Of a DNA stretch of 64,000 bases, positions 50,024 through 61,604 are shown one piece after another (within the stretch, counting starts at the first letter, position 1; each line of letters opens with the position of its first letter). Source of the stretch: Asterella californica. Lineage: Eukaryota; Streptophyta; Marchantiopsida; Marchantiales; Aytoniaceae. Location: assembly GCA_036924285.1 (NCBI GenBank), contig JAYKYS010000008.1, positions 18,027,001 through 18,091,000 of the forward strand. Reading direction: 5' to 3'. Both the position numbers and the translations under genes were made by a program. The notes under the pieces were generated by a model. It was not told the origin of the DNA, searched no databases, and worked only from the letters and a program-made list of their open reading frames with translations.

Positions 50024-51805
50024 TGTCGCGACGAGAGTCTTTCTTGGGGAGGACAGACCTCCTGACTGTAATTGATCAGAGAAATAATCTAAAGAGAAAA
50101 TAGGTTGCTGCTGGCGATGAGATCTCAAAACCCTGCTTCTTGAAGTCACCAATTACAAAACAAACACCCAAACAGACACCCAGCAGACACTCAGGTACAC
50201 AGATAGATCTTTCCGGATTCAGAAAAACTTTATTTCAGTGTCAACTGCACCATCAATTTCTGCACCATCAATTTCTTCAACTGTAAAATCTCTCTCTTCC
50301 TCTCTTGCGAGCGCCTCTCTGCCAAAATCTGCCAAGTTCACCTCAAACTCGATCTAGTAGGTGAAATTCTGACCCCTAACTCTTATTCCTTTTTTTGCGT
50401 CAACCTCTCAACTGAAAACTCTCAGAAATTTGATTCAACGACGATCAAAAGTCTCTCATAGACCATCAAACCGATCTCCGCTCAATAAACTGTCTCCTGT
50501 TCGTTTAGAAGGTAGCTCTGCCTCCAATCTGTATCTTAGACAAAATTTTTGCTCCTAAACCCTTGTCTATCCCTTGCGTCGATCTCCTCACTGAATTTCC
50601 TCAAAAATTTCATCTCCTCAACCTTCAAGCTTCTCCTGCGCGTCCCGACGGCTCTCCTTCTCCTCTCTGTAAAAAGTCTCCTTCTCTCCCGCGGCCGTAG
50701 GTTAATTAACCTAAAAGGTAAGTCCCCAGCTAAGCTGCCCCCTGCTGTCCTTATAAGCAGAAATACTTATCAGAAGCAGGCCCTTAGCTAAGCTGCCCCC
50801 CTACTGTCTTTAAGTACAGAACCTTAATTACTAAACTGACTCCTTTTTTAATAAAAGCTTCACAACTGCCTTTACAAAGTCGACTCCTTCATTACTAAAG
50901 GTCTCAGAGCTTTCTTTGCCATTGCTAAGCTGACTCGATGATTAATTAACTGATTAACAAAAGTTTCTCGTGCTCTTGATGCCATCTTGAATATACCACA
51001 AGTCATCCAATGTAAGCCGAAGCTCCTACACTTATGTGGCTGCCCCACAGGGCTTACAGCCCTCCATATGCGCACCAGGTATCTCCCATGATCTATTCAC
51101 GATGGCATGCGGAGGCTTAGGTCAGGAAGCCCACGATTAAGGGAGATATCGGTCTCCCGTCCCTAGATATGCAGGACGTGGCTGCATATCCAACATAGAC
51201 TCCTTTCCAGGAGGTCAACATGCCGGAAAAAGAACCAGAGGCTAGAGTGAATTGATCTTGAGACCACTTTCTCCCTAGGCAGGCGTCTTATCATTGGGAT
51301 GGCCTTTGGTTCCGTTCTAAAAGCATTTACAGTATGTACATATGCTTTTATTGAAGAAATGTTTTTGCAAAGTCTTTACTAGCCTTTCCTATGCTAGCTT
51401 CTCTATAAAACTCCGTTTTTAATGAATGAAGAGTCAAAACTATAGTACGCATGAACACCTACACACTCACGCTATCAGATTGAGAGTTAAAGTCACGAGC
51501 CAGAATCGACAGATTTCTCTCTTTCGCATATTTCTCAGTCTAAAACCTGTACTAACTATTGCTTAAAACACTTTATGTAAAATCTAGAAGCATGAAGTCT
51601 CTCTCCTCGTCGAGCTTTGCATTCTGGTGTCTTTCGACCCCTTTAGGGTGATATTCCAATCCAAGCTAGGGGGCAGCTTGCCAAGCATAGCCCCAGCTTA
51701 GCTCCTACCCAGGTTAATAAGCTAGGGTGCAGCTTCCTGAACAAATGCTGGTTGAGTGTCTTCTGAAGCTCTATTTCATCATGTAGAATGTCATGCAGTA
51801 CGACA
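50024..51805 (-). repeat. 9-kb gypsy 3' LTR (1782 bp)
   Basis: It begins TGTCGCGACGAGAG and ends CAGTACGACA, inverted ends TGTCG...CGACA. Compared with the other LTR it has an extra segment of about 60 bp near 50750-50830 (a partial duplication of TAGCTAAGCTGCCCCC) and scattered substitutions, so the insertion is not recent. Confidence 0.9.
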
Positions 51806-51820
51806 TTCACCCCCTCCAAA
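51806..51820 (-). promoter_or_regulatory. 9-kb gypsy polypurine tract
   Basis: The minus strand reads TTTGGAGGGGGTGAA directly against the 3' LTR. Confidence 0.75.
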
Positions 51821-51937
51821 CCTGCACATCCTCCGGCATGTGCCAACCTTTCCACTAGTCCAAAGTTCTCTAAATTGCCATCATCTTCTTCAACGTCCCC
51901 TACGTCTTCTTCTGATAGCAGATCTGCATGGCATCCA

Positions 51938-52966
51938 TCATCTGTCTGACTCCAAAAATTCATCTAGCTCAACGGATTCTCCTCTTTTTCTAAACAATTT
52001 GATACGCTTACCAGCAATAGGAAGTCTTAGAGGTGTACCATGAAGCTCCCGTAAAGAGTAAGTAGCGTTCTGATGCACTTCTAAGAAAAACATACGGCCC
52101 AAACCACCTCCTAGAATTTTCCGAACCGTAGAGTGTTGATTCTCTAATGTACTGTCATACACTAAAACCCAATCTCCAGCATGTATGGACTTCGGCCGGA
52201 GTCTGTATGTCTTGTCAAACCTGTTCTTGTTCTTGAGACGGGCATCTTTTAGTTTCTGTTGTGCCTCTATAAGATCCTCCTCCCTATGCTCTAACTGCCT
52301 GATTCGAAGTGCAAGAAGTTGTACACGGTCCATTTCTTCTTCCCATGGTAAAGTAATCCATGTAGGAAAATCCTCCTCTGCTGGCATAATCGGCTTCTGA
52401 CCCAACATCAATTCAATGGGCATGTACCCAGTAGTAGTGCAATGAGTCGACATGTCAGCCCACAGAGCAAAAAGGAGCAACCTAGACCACTGTCTATGTC
52501 TACCATCGCATGTCTTTATCAGAGCTTGAACAATCGACGGATGTGCTCTCTCGCTCTTACCAATCCTTTTCGGATTCATGGCAGTAGTGAGTTTGAGTTT
52601 CACTCTGTGTTGGACGAAGAACTCCTTCACTTCTGTACCACGCAACTCTCTTATGTCTGTACGCAATCTCTCTATAGATCCGTACCTACAGATAATATCT
52701 TCAAGAACAAACCTACATATCCCTTCTGTGGTCTTTGTCCTCAGAGCTCGTCCTTCCACAAAGTTGGAGAGATCTTCTCGAGACAACACCAAGTACCTCA
52801 TACCTCATAACCCAAGAGGCATCGCTACCAAATCAAGAATCCATTGAAAATGGATACTAGACGGCTAGGTTGGTACCATGCCATCCTTGTAACGTACCTT
52901 TGAATAAAATTGACAGTGCAAGCATGAACTCACAAAGTTTGTCACATCTTGATAGAGTCATCTCCA
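51938..52966 (-). pseudogene. 9-kb gypsy integrase
   Basis: An open stretch of 287 codons (52801-51938) starts within the core: YLVLSREDLSNFVEGRAL holds the first Asp, RTDIREL the second, and GKSERAHPSIVQAL the Glu. It is followed by YMPIELMLGQKPIMP and a C-terminal GDWVLVYDSTLENQHSTVRK and GTPLRLPIAGKRIKLFRKR. The upstream zinc-binding part (52966-52802) has VTNFVSSCLHCQFY but two stops. Acidic catalytic residues look present, so integrase decayed mainly by the upstream stops. Confidence 0.82.
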
Positions 52967-54908
52967 TCAGTATCTCTCCTTCAATTTTGTGTAGGTAGCC
53001 CAAGCTCCTCGATGTCCGGTCCACAAGGTGTCATGAAACTCCTTCATCAGCTGTTGCTTGGTCTGCATATCATCTATAACTCGTAGAAGTGCTCCATCTC
53101 TTCTCTTTGGATGCTTCCAAAGATATCCATCTCGCAACAAGTAATCATATGCCTTCTTTCTTATCTCTCTGAACTCTGCATCACTCAAACCCTCCCGTCT
53201 GTTTAAAGAACTCAGAAAGAATCCAATGTCACGTAACCTTCCCGAGTAGAACTCCTCTCTGAACGGCTCCAAGTCTGTAGCCCGTCGATTAACCTGACAC
53301 TGAGCATCCTTTCTCTCCTCTTCCTCAACTTCTGAAAACATGACATCCTCATCTATAAATTGAGCCTTTGACAACATATCTGCGACCACATTCTCCTTTC
53401 CTTTTATATGCTTCAGCTTTGGATGCAAGCTTCTACTATAGGCAATCCAACGTAACATCGTTATGTCTGATGTGTTACAGTTGGATATCATGCCTAGTAG
53501 AGGTAGACAATCCGTTTCTAGGACTACATGAGCACCAATCAGAAACTCACGGTCTGTCTTCATCGCTGTCACCACTCCCCATAATTCACGCTTCATCTGA
53601 GGATAGTCTCGTTGCATGTCTGTCAAGATCCTAGCTCCAAACCTAGAGATAAATCGCATACCATCTGCATCATCTTGATCTATTGCCCAGCCAATCGCCT
53701 TTGGACTAGTATCTACTGTGACAATAATAGGTCTCTCACAATAGATTTCTCACTACTCTTCTCAGAACAGGTGGAGACTGTAGAGCCTCCTTCAGCCTAT
53801 TCATAGCTTCTCGATGGACTGAGGTCCATACAAACCTCATACCCTTGCTCAGTAATGGATACAAAGGCTCAGCAACATGAGCATAATGAAGAATGGATAA
53901 ACGATAAAATACACAAACACCTAGAAAACGTCGAACCTCCGTGATATTCTTACAGTCTGCCATCCTAGCTATGGCTTCAACCTTCTCCGGATTTGGTCGC
54001 CTTCCAAAAGCAGCACAAAAATGTCCAACCACTAAAATCTCAAACACACCAAACTTGGACTTAGCTCCTGAAAGGGTGAGATGTACCTCCTCCAAACGAA
54101 TCAAGATACGTTCTACATTCTTGATATGATCTGCAACAAACCTCCTACATCCATTCGCAAGTACTGCTTCATCCTTGTCTTCAACCTCGCAATCTTTTAT
54201 AGGAATATCATGTAGAAATGGAATGATAACATCCGGCACAAATTCTCTTAGTACCTTATGCATCGCATTCTGCATGTGAGCCACCGAGTTCGTCGCTCCT
54301 TGTGGAAGAGTACACATTCGCATCAATCTCAGGGGCGTACGCATAGTAGTTAGATCTCTATTCTCTACCGCCAGCTGGAACTGATCATAACCAGAATATA
54401 GATCTCCTATCGAATAGATAGCTCTGCCTGCAAATGCCTCCACTACCTCCTCAATCACAGGACCCGTCTCAACGTTACGAATGATTACGTTATTCGCATG
54501 CTGTAGGTCTTGAATAAAACGCAAAGCTCCTGACTTCTTAGGTACAGTGAACCACCTACTAGAATATGACCCCATAGACGGCTCAAGAATCCCCATCTGT
54601 ACCTTCTCTTTCAACAACTCGATGAGTTTAGGCAACAAAGCACGAGGAACTGGGATCGGTTTCAGGTCCCAAGGCACATGAGGGATTGTGAATATAACCA
54701 TAGGCGCTATAACCTTTGGGTCCACACAACTTATCTCCTCTGCGGAAAAAGAGAATGCTTTACCATGATCCATTATCATCTGCTCAAACATTGTCTTCTC
54801 AACCTCAGTCAAGAAATCACCCTCTCCTATTCGGAGCTCTTTCAACGTCTCCTCAGTAAATTGATGTCCTACTTGTCTATGATCACGTAATATAGGCTCA
54901 ATCCCCAC
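52967..54908 (-). pseudogene. 9-kb gypsy reverse transcriptase and RNase H
   Basis: RT lies in a 390-codon frame (54908-53736). It contains PHVPWDLKPIPVPRALLPKL, WFTVPKKSGALRFIQDLQHA, IYSIGDLYSGYDQFQLAVE, TLPQGATNSVAHMQNAM and IIPFLHDIPIKDC. The catalytic box should read FLDD; here it is FLHD, so one of the two metal-binding aspartates is His and polymerase activity should be lost. RNase H/connection follows in another frame (53659-52967) with FLIGAHVVLETDCLPLLGM and HIKGKENVVADMLSK. Confidence 0.85.
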
Positions 54909-54920
54909 TAATTGTACTTG

Positions 54921-55863
54921 CTACTGGGAGTTAGCAGGTAGTTGAGCTGCTACCGGTCTCACCTTTTTCAATACAGATTTGTATTTCGCATGGACGTCTG
55001 CTTCCTGAGGGAGTGCACACCAACAAACGGCTTCTCTTCCCTCACTATTCTGCATCGGATGAGGAAAGAACTGCACGTACATAACAACCTCTTCATATAT
55101 GCGTCGAGAGTGGATAGAGATCACCATTATACTATCTTTCTCTTCCATCAATCTACTCACACTGTCTAACCAACCAACAACTGACTTTACAGACATAAAC
55201 TCTTCAAACAAGCCAGAAACCACTTCGTCTTCAAGCAGAACCCCTACACGCCACAACTCTGATACATGTTTCACCATCCATCTTTTTGTATTTTCCTCCA
55301 TATCTTCAGCTCTTGTAAATTGACACCACCCATCTGTCTCAAACATCAGCAATCCAGACTGCCAACTCTGTACACTACATCTGTCTCTAGACCTTTGTAC
55401 ATGTCTCACTTCTAACTCTGACGAGATCTCAATAGTAGGTTCTACACCCCTGCAGGAGTGGCCTGCGAAAACCCTTACATCTCTTCGTCTGAGAATCTCT
55501 AAGAGTTTATCGGTTCCGCTCATGTCTTGAACGAATCGTCAAAAACTGTACTTAGTATCTGTCATCAGGACTCCGAACTCTGGCATAATGAGACCCATCG
55601 TTCATCACCTTTGTCTCCATTCGAACAGCGATGATGTATGGTTGGTCTAGTATGACAGGATAGGAGACAGACGACTGTACAAAGAAATGTTGATCAACCT
55701 CTACATCTCCAATCCTTACACGCATATTAGGACAAGCTCCGTATAACTCACCCTTTTGATTATGTGTAGCACGAAGTACCCAACCATGATTCCTTTCGAT
55801 TGGCCACTGCCCCTTCTCATACACCTCTTTGGAAATGATGTTGATCTCCGACCCGTGATCCAC
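54921..55863 (-). pseudogene. 9-kb gypsy protease and linker
   Basis: Protease: VDHGSEINIISKEVYEKGQW (55863 downward), with the DHGS form of the DTG/DSG active site that is usual in this family, then YGACPNMRVRIGDVEVDQHF and VILDQPYIIAVRMETK. A linker of 200 codons (55523-54921), in another frame, has no enzymatic motif and leads to RT. Confidence 0.78.
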
Positions 55864-55874
55864 AAGTGCAGGAA

Positions 55875-57464
55875 CTAGTTCAGGAGTCCTCCAAGTCGAA
55901 CCTGCGTCTCTGTTGTCGCTCTTGTCCAGTGCTTCTCTTTGAAATCGCTGTCTGCGTTTGACCTATCCTCTTCAAACTCTTCGTCTTCATTCTCAATAAC
56001 AACCGGACCAGCAACCCATACTTTTATACTTATCATCCATGAACCCATCAACACCAATAGCATCTACTACACCAACCATCCGACTATCTACTTGTTCAGT
56101 CAACACCTGTCTCTTTTTCTTCATAATGTCTATTATCAACTTGTGAAACTCTCTCTTCGCGATACCAAGCACTTCACGAAGAGTAAACTCAACTCTAGCA
56201 TCCAAAATGCGTTGCTCCACAATAGCACGTTGTTGTTTTGATGTCTGCCACTAACTTGTAAGCTGGAGCTTTCCTCTTCTCCTGTGTTGTAAACCTCTTC
56301 CCTCGTACTCTATCTGTAGCAGTAGGTTCTTGTGGTAAATCTTGTACACCTTCCATAGGATCCACTGCAGGTGGTGGAGCTGTAGAGGTAGAGGGTATAT
56401 CCTCTGCAGCATGAACCCTACCTGTTAGTACAGATGGTGATGGTTCCGCTGCTCTCCTCCTTGTAACTCTCCAATGATCACTATCATCTGGTACCCCTGC
56501 ATCTAGGTCGGAAGCATCTCGTCGTCTTTTGTCTTCCACCATGACATCCTGTTCACTACTCGTTTCTAAAAACACTCGAATAGAAGTTGCATCCACTAGG
56601 TCTCTCCATGCAGTAGCTCTCCTAATGCTTTCTGCACCTCTCTTCATCATTTCAACCGAGATCTCAGCAGCTTGCATCAACCATAATTGGATTAGAGCGC
56701 ACCTCAACTCTCCCAGTATATACATCACCCTCCGCAGAATCCGTCGTCATCACTGTAGTGTTCGCACCAGTAAGTACTGGAAGCGAACTCCTCATTCCTC
56801 CTCTTCCAAAATATGTATTCAGGGGTTGCCCAGTGGCGGTTAGATACAACTTGTTATATTGATAATTAACTACGCCATCTTGCAAGACAACCGCCAAGTC
56901 TCTTTTGAGATGATCTGAGCTAACGCACCAAATACATCTCCTGGTAAAAGTTCCTCCTATAGGTCGAGCACTTGGTGCGACTGGTCGTTGATCTCTCCTC
57001 AAATCAGCCATCTCAACTCTCAAATCTCTCAACTGTTGAGCGATCTCTTCAATCAAGTTATTCTGATTTCGATTCTCAACAGGTCGCTGCTGCTGTCTAA
57101 GTCCTCTCTGTGCTGGGATAGGCACTACATGTGCTTGGGGAACCACAACAGGTGCTTGAGGGATCACTATAGGTGCTTGGGATATTATCTGAGGTATTAT
57201 AGGAGCTTGAGGAGCTACTCTCTGTTCTACCAAGGCCTCTAGCTGCAGTGCCATCCTTCCACGACGCTGTCTAGCAAGAGTAGATACTGCTTCCTCCACT
57301 CTCCTCCAAGCAGATGTAACGTCCCCTTCAGCTCCACGATCAGCTAACATGAAGCAAAGTCTGTCTGCTGTGAACTCATACAGAGCACCTAAAAACAACT
57401 CCGTCTTCCTAGCATCCAGCGTCAACCTCTCTAGACCAGAAAGCTGATCAGTGGAAGCACCAGA
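55875..57464 (-). pseudogene. 9-kb gypsy gag, N-terminally deleted
   Basis: The frame starts directly at the PBS (57464) and reads DQLSGLERLTLDARKTELFL, TADRLCFMLADRGAEGDV and WRRVEEAVSTLARQRRGRM, then Pro/Val/Gln-rich repeats (QAPIVIPQAPVVVPQAHVV). A degraded zinc knuckle (CIWCVSSDHLKRD) and GQPLNTYFGRGGM follow. After frame changes it continues to 55993 with VEFTLREVLGIAKREFHKLI. Upstream capsid sequence and ATG are missing; the fragment at 32185-32735 shows part of what was lost. A low-complexity QAP region is a family trait. Confidence 0.75.
57451..57462 (-). promoter_or_regulatory. 9-kb gypsy presumed primer-binding site
   Basis: The minus strand reads TGGTGCTTCCAC two bases inside the 5' LTR. 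It begins TGG as expected, but I cannot name the tRNA. Gag sequence begins right after it, owing to the deletion. Confidence 0.5.
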
Positions 57465-59185
57465 TGTTCGCGACGAGAGTCTTTCTTTGAGAGGACAAAC
57501 CTCCTGACTGTAATTGATCAGAGAAACGACCTAAAGAGAAAATAGGTTGCTGCTGACGATGAGATCTCAAAACCCTGCTTCTTGCCGTCACCAATTACAA
57601 AACAAACACTCAAACAGACACCAAGCAGACACTCAGGTACACAGATAGATCTTTCCGGATTCAGAATAACTTTATTTCAGTGTCAACTGCACCATCAATT
57701 TCTGCACCATCAATTTCTTCAACTGTAAAATCTCTCTCTTCCTCTCTTGCGCGCGCCTCTCTGCCAAAATCTGCCAAGTTCACCTCAAACTCGGTCTAGT
57801 AGGTGAAATTCTGACCCCTACCTCTTATTCCTCTCCTTGCATCAACCTCTCAACTGAAAACTCTCAGAAATTTGATTCAACGACGATCAAAAGTCTCTCA
57901 TAGACCATCAAACCGATCTCCGCTCAATAAACTATCTCCTGTTCGTTTAGAAGATAGCTCTGCCTCCAATCTGTATCTTAGACAAATTTTTTGCTCCTAA
58001 ACCCTTGTCTATCCCTTTGCGTCGATCTCCTCACTGAATTCCCTCAGAAATTTCATCTCCTCAACCTTCAAGCTTCTCCTGCGCGTCCCGACGGCTCTCC
58101 TTCTGCTCTCTGTAAAAAGTCTCTCTCTCTCCCGCGGCCGCAGGTTAATTAACCTAAAAGGTAAGTCCCTAGCTAAGCTGCCCCCTTACTGTCCTTACGT
58201 ACAGAACCTAAATTACTAGCTCCTTTTTTTAATAAAAGCTGCACAGCTGCCTTTACAAAGTCGACTCCTTCATTACTAAAGGTCTCAGAGCTTTCTTTGC
58301 CATTGCTAAGCTGACTCGATGATTAATTAACTAATTAACAAAAGTTTCCCGTGCTCTTGATGCCGACCTGAATATACTACAAGCCATCCAATGTAGGTCG
58401 AAGCCTCTACACTTATGAGGCTGTCCCACAGGGCTTACAGCCCCCCATATGCGCACCAGGTATCTCCCATGGTATATTCACGATGGCATGCGGAGGTTTA
58501 GGTCAGGAAGCTCACGATTAAAAGAGATATCGGTCTCCCGCCCCTAGATATGCAGGACGTGGCTGCAATCCAACATAGACTCCCTTCCAAGAGGTCAACA
58601 TGCCGGAAAAGGAACCAGAAGACAAGGAGAATTGATCCTGAGACCACTTTCTCCCTAGGCAAACGCCCTATCATTGGGATGGCCTTTGGTTCTGTTCTAA
58701 AAGCATTTACAGTCTGTACATATGCTTTTATTGAAGAAATTTGTCTGCAAAGTCTTTACTAGCCTTTCTTATGCTAGCTTCTCTATACAACTCCGTTTTT
58801 AATGAATGAAGAGTCAAAACTATAGTACTCGTGAACACCTACACACTCACGCTATCAGATTGAGAGTTTGAGTCACGAGCCAAAATCGACGGATTTCTCT
58901 CTTTCTCATATTTCTCAATCTAAAACCCGTACTAACTATTGCTTAAAACACTTTTTGTAGAAACTAGAAGCATGAAGTCGCTCTCCTCGTCGAGCTTTGC
59001 ATTCTGGTGTCTTTCGACCCCTTTAGGGTGATATTCCAATCCAAGCTAAGGAGCAGCTTGCCAAGCATAGCCCCAGCTTAGCTCCTGCCCAACTTAATAA
59101 GCTAGGGTGCAGCTTCCTGAACAAATATTGGTTGAGTGTCTTCTGAAGCTCCATTTCATCATGTAGAATGTCACGCACTACGACA
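57465..59185 (-). repeat. 9-kb gypsy 5' LTR (1721 bp)
   Basis: It begins TGTTCGCGACGAGAG and ends CACTACGACA. It pairs with 50024-51805 over the whole length. The outer flank is ACGG at 59186-59189. Confidence 0.9.
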
Positions 59186-59524
59186 ACGGTCTAAACCTAG
59201 TTCGTGTTTCATATTGATGGGTGAACAATCCAACACTTGGTGAATTTTGCTTCACAATGATGAGAAGAGCCGACATCGAAGGATAAAAAAGCAACGTCGC
59301 TATGAACGTTTGGCTGCCACAAGCCAGTTATTCTTGTGGTAACTTTTCTAACACCTCTAGGTTCAAATTCCTAAAGATCTAAAGGATCGATATGCCATGC
59401 TTTCACAGTTTGTATTCGTACTGAAAATCAAAATCAAATGAGCTTTTACCCTTTTGTTCTACACGAGATTTCTGTTCTTGTTGAGCTCATCTTAGACATG
59501 CGTTATCTTTTAACAGATGTGCCG
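59186..59524 (-). pseudogene. 26S rRNA fragment, copy A, 5'-ward part
   Basis: The minus strand runs from CGGCACATCTGTTAAAAGAT (59524) through the helices around CTCGTGTAGAACAAAAGG to ...GGTTTAGACCGT. The plus-strand segment CTCTAGGTTCAAATTCCTAA is closer to plant (CTCTAGCTTCAAACTCCGAA) than animal 28S. It is degraded by transitions. Together with 49431-49602 it represents about 520 bp of the 3' third of 26S. Confidence 0.88.
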
Positions 59525-60600
59525 TCCAAAATTAATCTCTTCACAAAATTCATCTTTGAATAAACTCAAAGGGTGATATCCTTCGTTAGGAGCCACAATA
59601 AGTTTATATTTTTCGTTAGCGTAAATAATTTCAAGATCTAAAAAGTTTGCAATAAATGTATCAGTGTTTGTGTTTGGTTCATGATTATTTTCATCGAACT
59701 CATTATATGTTTCAGTAGTTTTTAGTTCATCAAATCTGAGTTGCTCTTTGGAATAATTGTCGTCAAAAGTGTCAATCCAATTTTCATTGAGCTTTATATT
59801 ATGAAGTTGTACAAGTTGTATCAATAAGATAAACTAAAGCTCACATTACTTTGTTAGGTCGAACGTAGCTTGTTTTATAGATTGATTTCAAAGTCAGTTT
59901 TTTTTATTTCTGCTATGATAGAACTTTCTTCATCGGCCATACGTGGTAAATGTGTTTGGACCATGTTTGTATTTGATGAAATATTAATAACACTATCTCT
60001 TAGATGTCATTGTTGGAAACCATTGTGTACATGAATGTTTTCGAACATGACTCGCGATGAGATCAATCTTTCTTCAACTTCGTTTAAACATTCAAGATAT
60101 GGGATCGTATTATTGAGTAAACTCTAGATATCTCAAAGAAAAGAGGTATTTTGTTATCGTTTATATATCGCATACACATCAAATAAATCCTTATATTTTC
60201 TTTAAGCTGTACGATTAGATGTGTTAATTGAATTATTTTGTATTATTTTATTTTATCAGAAACTGTTTTTTTCATTTGAAAGAGTTGTATTTCAAATTGT
60301 TTATGATAATCTCTTATTGATAAATATGGATATTTCTGATAGAATAATAAAAGTTCTGAATATATATTGTTTAATTGGTGAGAGTCAATATCTTGCAAAG
60401 GATGGTTTACTTTTGTTTTTTGGAGATTTCGTTTATTTATACCTAGTTCATAAATTATAGTTTGAATAGTTTTTAAGTCATTCTCATAAGCAAGATTTTT
60501 ATTTATAAATTTACGTATTAATTATGCAATTGGTACATTTGGATGAATTAATCATAAATCTTGTAGTTGTTTCACTATATACTCCCATTTATTAGTAAGA
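59525..60600 (-). pseudogene. Helitron copy A: N-terminal region before Rep
   Basis: The minus-strand ORF 59824-59510 contains YKLIVAPNEGYHPLSLFKDE and EEINFG, matching the conserved APGEG-x-PLSL...EE-L-F segment that precedes Rep in Helitron proteins. The frame runs straight into 26S rDNA at 59524. Upstream, 60600-60240 reads HPNVPIA and LAYENDLKTIQTIIYELGIN with stops. It connects the OTU domain to Rep in one ancestral protein. Confidence 0.7.
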
Positions 60601-60604
60601 AATT

Positions 60605-61335
60605 CATCTTGATTCAATACGATTGGTTCATAATGACATGAATTATCTTTATTATCATCATTACAGAAGGTTGAAAGTAACATCATAAGAGTTGTTGTTT
60701 GGAAACTGAATTATATTCTTTCCAGAAGTAGAACTATGGATATGTATATTTTTCTGTAGTATGGAGGATAGAGCGAAGAGACATATAGAATCACCCCACA
60801 CACCACCTTCTTTTATCATTTTACCAACTTTGGTTATATATTCATCTACAAATTTGACGTGATGCGACACTCTCAATTCATCTTCTATGAAATAAGATAA
60901 TATCAATGGATCATGTGTATCTCTAGCTCTTGAGTAGATATTATAAAGTTCATTTTGTGTTTGATTTCGTAAAGATGCGGTAGAAGATTTATGATGTAAT
61001 AAATATTATATTGAATCAAACATACAATCTCCTCGAATATATATGAAATCTTCACACTTTTTAAATTTGGACAAATCTTTAGACATCTGAACAGAATAAT
61101 AGAAGATTATATATGTTGTTGATAAATTGTAATCCATGAAGATGTTGTAAATGTTGTAATCCACATACTTGATTATGATGAGCGTAGTGTTGTTCAACTT
61201 GGGTTGTTCGACTATTGTTTGATGACAAAGTTTGAGTTCTCTTTCTTCTCCTCCGGGTAGTATGAGCAAGAACCACGTGAAGCAGAACCACATTGATCGT
61301 TTAATGTTGAATGTTTGTACTTTCATATATTGCAT
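60605..61335 (-). pseudogene. Helitron copy A: OTU cysteine protease domain
   Basis: The minus-strand translation gives FIYIRGDCMFDSI (61080-61006), the OTU start (usually GDGNCLFRSI; here two residues shorter, with Asp and Cys adjacent). Then come SLRNQTQNELYNI, HHVKFVDEYITKVGKMIKEG-GVWGD and ICLFALSSILQKNIHIHSS, and near 60640 CHYEPIVL with the catalytic His. OTU domains remove ubiquitin-like modifiers and are found in Helentron-type (HLE2) Helitrons. Stops at 61006 and 60661 indicate decay. Helentrons are mainly described from animals, fungi and oomycetes, so this plant copy is of interest. Confidence 0.72.
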
Positions 61336-61604
61336 TAAGTTTAAAAGTCTTAGAAGTACATTTAAGAGTAGTTCGTTGTATTAAGTCAACATTCTCCAAA
61401 TCAAAATTGGTTGAATTGTGATCCAATTCATTTTATTCGTTATAATATTCTCTTATTTCTTCAAGTTTTGCCACTTCATCCTCAAATTTCTTCCAACCTT
61501 CATTTACTTCATCTGTACTGTACTTAAAAGTATACAAATTTTGTAGTAATAGAGTATATTATTTATGTCTATTATATGTATTTTCACATGTTTCAATTGA
61601 ATCT
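61336..61604. other. AT-rich spacer between Helitron copies
   Basis: About 270 bp. It might contain the 5' end of Helitron copy A, but no TC or hairpin/CTRR terminus could be recognised. Confidence 0.35.

Larger units (their letters stand above)
50024..59185 (-). mobile_element. Dead Ty3/gypsy element (9162 bp) nested in the 26S fragment
   Basis: It is flanked by ACGG on both sides (50020-50023 and 59186-59189); removing it restores the 26S sequence ...CACGACGGTCTAAACC. LTRs are 1782 and 1721 bp. PBS and polypurine tract positions show minus-strand orientation. Gag, protease, RT/RNase H and integrase are present with stops. The protein family (protease DHGSEINI, RT IYSIGDLYSGYDQFQLAVE, integrase RNQHSTVRK-like end) is, from memory, common in fungi and some non-seed plants. 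A large part of gag's N-terminus has been deleted next to the PBS. Confidence 0.9.

Noticed and set aside
50024..59185. rDNA-targeted retrotransposon similar to R1/R2
   Set aside because: The insert is an LTR element with a 4-bp duplication, and the target was already a displaced, decayed copy. Shared ACGGTCT sequence explains the site better.
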